Of a stretch of DNA of 64,000 nt, positions 62,574 to 64,000 are shown piece after piece (within the stretch, counting starts at the first letter, position 1; each line of letters begins with the position of its first letter). The notes under the pieces are model-generated. The model ran no database searches and was not told the DNA's origin. It saw only the letters and a program-made list of their open reading frames with translations. The stretch is from positions 117,109 through 181,108 of the forward strand of contig NZ_FXYA01000198.1 in the NCBI RefSeq assembly GCF_900184965.1, read 5' to 3'. The translations under genes and the position numbers were made by a program. This DNA comes from Akkermansia muciniphila (GTDB taxonomy: Bacteria > Verrucomicrobiota > Verrucomicrobiia > Verrucomicrobiales > Akkermansiaceae).

Positions 62574-62758
62574 GATGATTGCAGGTTGATTAACAGTTGC
62601 TGTTCCAGAAGGGTCAGACCTTCGGTCTTGGCTCCGTTGCGCTGGGCAATGGCCTCACGCAACACCAGAGCCTGGGGCAATGACGTGGACAGCACGTCGG
62701 CCAGCGGCCAGCCGTATTCGCTGGCCAGCAGGTCCACCAGAGTAAGCCACCAGCCCAC
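62570..62758 (-). CDS. tail chaperone downstream frame (T part, expressed by -1 frameshift)
   Basis: 62 codons from a GTG at 62758. It has no good start and no ribosome site, which fits expression as a C-terminal extension of the upstream frame. It lies in the -1 frame relative to 62770-63153, and between the slip site and this frame there is no stop, so the fusion would be about 193 residues ending LLEQQLLINLQSS. Its position just before the tape measure gene is where lambda-like phages put gpGT. The protein binds the tape measure during tail assembly. Confidence 0.75.
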   Translation of the reverse strand: MGWWLTLVDLLASEYGWPLADVLSTSLPQALVLREAIAQRNGAKTEGLTLLEQQLLINLQSS

Positions 62759-62769
62759 GCCGCTACACG

Positions 62770-63153
62770 TTATGCTGTCGGCGTGGGCATCGGTTTTCCC
62801 CCGCCACTGGCCGGGGCAAAGGAGCGTGCCAGGATGCCCTTGATATTGGGGGCAGCCGCAGGGATGACAGAAGGAGACAACTTGTCGGCGTATGCCTGCA
62901 ATGCAGCATCAAAATCGCCGGAATCCAGAGCGAGCCGGAAAGCCTGTTTATCGGCAAAGAGCCAGTAAACTGTGGCCATCTCGCGGAATGTTGGAGCGCC
63001 CCCGGCAGCAATGAAGCGGCAGCCTGCGGATTCCAGAAGCAGAACGTCGCCCAGGGAGAGAACGCCGCCAGAGGAAAAGGCATCTTTGACGGCGTCAGGA
63101 ATAGAGGCGGCCGTGGCGGCTACCACGTTGGAAGTATTGTCGGGATTGGTCAT
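62770..63153 (-). CDS. tail chaperone upstream frame (G part)
   Basis: 127 residues from ATG 63153 (MTNPDNTSNVVAATAAS). Helical and small, ending FAPASGGGKPMPTPTA. It directly precedes the tape measure region and carries the slippery sequence G GGA AAA nine codons before its stop. The pairing of a short gene with a -1 extension before a tape measure gene is the lambda G/GT arrangement. No sequence family is claimed. Confidence 0.75.
   Translation of the reverse strand: MTNPDNTSNVVAATAASIPDAVKDAFSSGGVLSLGDVLLLESAGCRFIAAGGAPTFREMATVYWLFADKQAFRLALDSGDFDAALQAYADKLSPSVIPAAAPNIKGILARSFAPASGGGKPMPTPTA
62794..62800 (-). other. programmed -1 ribosomal frameshift site G GGA AAA
   Basis: On the minus strand the bases GGGAAAA (62800-62794) are in frame as G-GGA-AAA, the X-XXY-YYZ form of a slippery heptamer and one base different from lambda GGGAAAG. 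The zero-frame stop lies 22-24 nt downstream, and the -1 frame is open through 62570. Phase was checked: the downstream frame is exactly -1. A stimulatory structure downstream was not modelled. Confidence 0.75.
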
Positions 63154-63210
63154 GCAGCTATCCTGACACACCACGGGCCGCGGCACGGACGCCGCGGCCT
63201 GATTGGCAAA

Positions 63211-63597
63211 TCATGCTGCCGCAAAATGCTTGAAAAACGCCACGGCGTCGGGGTCCGTGAGGACAAAAACCGGGTAGTCGCGGGCTGTGAACATTCGGCG
63301 GCCTCCCTGGGGATTAACGGCCTCCACAGTCAAATTCACGGTTTCCGCTACGGAGGGCTGGGCGTCAATGAGGCTCTCATTCAGCCTTGCCCACACCTGG
63401 ACGGCCTGCCAGTCCTCCGCCAGCCCCACCAGCGCGGCAACAACGGCCTGCATGGCCGGGGCCTGTTCCGCTGGTATTTCGTCCGCCGTGTAGCGGGCCG
63501 GAGGTCGATAACCGCCCGCGTCCTGGTAAATGGCCGTCAGGGTGAATTCTCTCCATTCGCCTGGCTTGGGGAATTGAAGTTGTATTTCTGCATTCAT
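63211..63597 (-). CDS. phage tail-region protein
   Basis: 128 residues, unrecognised. Beta-strand-rich with a mid-helix (QAPAMQAVVAALVGLAEDWQ) and a C-terminal FVLTDPDAVAFFKHFAAA tail. Its location between a structural gene and the tail chaperones suggests a tail terminator or tail-tube-completion role, but this is by position only. It overlaps the upstream gene by ATGA (63594-63597). Confidence 0.6.
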   Translation of the reverse strand: MNAEIQLQFPKPGEWREFTLTAIYQDAGGYRPPARYTADEIPAEQAPAMQAVVAALVGLAEDWQAVQVWARLNESLIDAQPSVAETVNLTVEAVNPQGGRRMFTARDYPVFVLTDPDAVAFFKHFAAA

Positions 63598-64000
63598 GAT
63601 TCTTCGATGGGGGTGTTAATGTCCACAAAATCCGCCGTTTCTTCGGTTTCAATGGCACTTTCAGCTATCGCTTCCAAGCCATAATAAACCGGGTTGACGT
63701 TGCCGGGCTGGTAATTGGTGCGTTCCGCGGAGCCGACAAAAACGTTGACAGATCCACCGGAAATTCCCGGTATATCCGTCACAACGGCGGAAAATCCCGT
63801 GCCCGTTTCAAAAGTAGTCACTCCGCGAACCGTGGCAATCTTCCAGAGATTCTGGCTGGTCCCTCCCCCGGTCAGTAAATACAATGAGCCGTAAGCCTCA
63901 CCATAATCTCCTGCATTGTAGGACCGCGGCGCAAATTGCTGATAAATGACCCTGTTGACAAGATAAGGTATTGGCTCATTTTGCGAGGCAGGAATAAAGC
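63594..64000 (-). CDS. phage structural protein, C-terminal part (continues past right edge)
   Basis: About 135 codons are visible; the frame is open to the window edge. The internal TTG at 63884 is not the start. The reading begins FIPASQNEPIPYLVNRVIYQ and ends VDINTPIEES. It is beta-rich, with VRGVTTFETGTGFSAVVTDI and GGSVNVFVGSAE, consistent with a tail-tube or capsid-surface protein. Family cannot be fixed from this fragment. Confidence 0.65.
   Translation of the reverse strand, partial: FIPASQNEPIPYLVNRVIYQQFAPRSYNAGDYGEAYGSLYLLTGGGTSQNLWKIATVRGVTTFETGTGFSAVVTDIPGISGGSVNVFVGSAERTNYQPGNVNPVYYGLEAIAESAIETEETADFVDINTPIEES

Larger units (their letters stand above)
56607..64000 (-). mobile_element. 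prophage, distal end of the morphogenesis region (continues past right edge)
   Basis: All genes run on the minus strand with tight spacing: a structural protein, two small proteins, a tail chaperone pair with a frameshift site, a tape measure protein, two distal tail-region proteins, a glycosyltransferase and a DnaB-like helicase. The junction with host DNA lies between about 56.50 and 56.61 kb, where a host-type gene is truncated. The other end and the integrase are not in the window, so integrity cannot be judged. Confidence 0.75.

Noticed and set aside
62570..62758. Independent short gene starting at GTG 62758
   Set aside because: No ribosome site, and the upstream slippery heptamer explains its expression as a frameshift extension.

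Overview
The window looks like a chromosomal segment of an Akkermansia-type verrucomicrobium. The coding DNA is GC-rich, mucin-directed secreted glycosidases of families GH84 and GH89 occur, and an McsA-McsB-ClpC arginine-phosphorylation locus and large eukaryote-like kinases with PEGA, SUMF1 and Sel1 modules are present. This is inference from gene content; no database was searched.

Layout. 1-3.7 kb: the 5' part of a leuA gene (minus strand) behind a promoter, a 16-residue leucine-run leader peptide and stacked hairpins; then a decayed CRISPR-like repeat pair, a DUF3892 protein and recJ. 3.7-29.8 kb: ordinary host backbone. It holds a GH84 hexosaminidase, a zinc-type ABC transporter operon, mcsA-mcsB-clpC, a GH89 alpha-N-acetylglucosaminidase, a rhodanese, a FAH-family enzyme, a second full-length leuA, a beta-propeller lyase-like protein, yqeY-ispD-epimerase, a GT39-type glycosyltransferase broken by a C7 tract, trpS, a universal stress protein, ymdB, tcdA and a lipoprotein.

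29.9-43.3 kb: a genomic island beside a tRNA-Leu gene. It starts with a tyrosine recombinase and a small HTH protein. A long minus-strand operon of membrane and envelope proteins follows: two GYF_2-domain proteins (one fused to a PrsW-type intramembrane protease), a coiled-coil membrane protein, an ankyrin protein, and small lipo- or secreted proteins. Divergent from it is a plus-strand set: a HTH/CopG-like regulator, a membrane Ser/Thr kinase with an HLD catalytic motif, and a DUF262-DUF1524-DUF5655 (GmrSD-like) nuclease. This island is my best candidate for an undescribed signalling or defence system.

43.7-54.7 kb: backbone again, with a PfkB kinase, a NUDIX hydrolase, kbl, and a cluster of two large transmembrane kinases flanking a ParA ATPase, followed by a lipoprotein. 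55.0-56.5 kb: a decayed tandem duplication of a small secreted protein and a truncated partner gene. 56.6-64.0 kb: the end of a prophage read on the minus strand. It contains a structural protein, two small tail-region proteins, a tail-chaperone pair joined by a probable programmed -1 frameshift (G GGA AAA), a tape measure protein, two distal tail-region proteins, a phage glycosyltransferase, and a DnaB-like helicase whose natural N-terminus is interrupted by an in-frame TAG. The prophage continues beyond the right edge.
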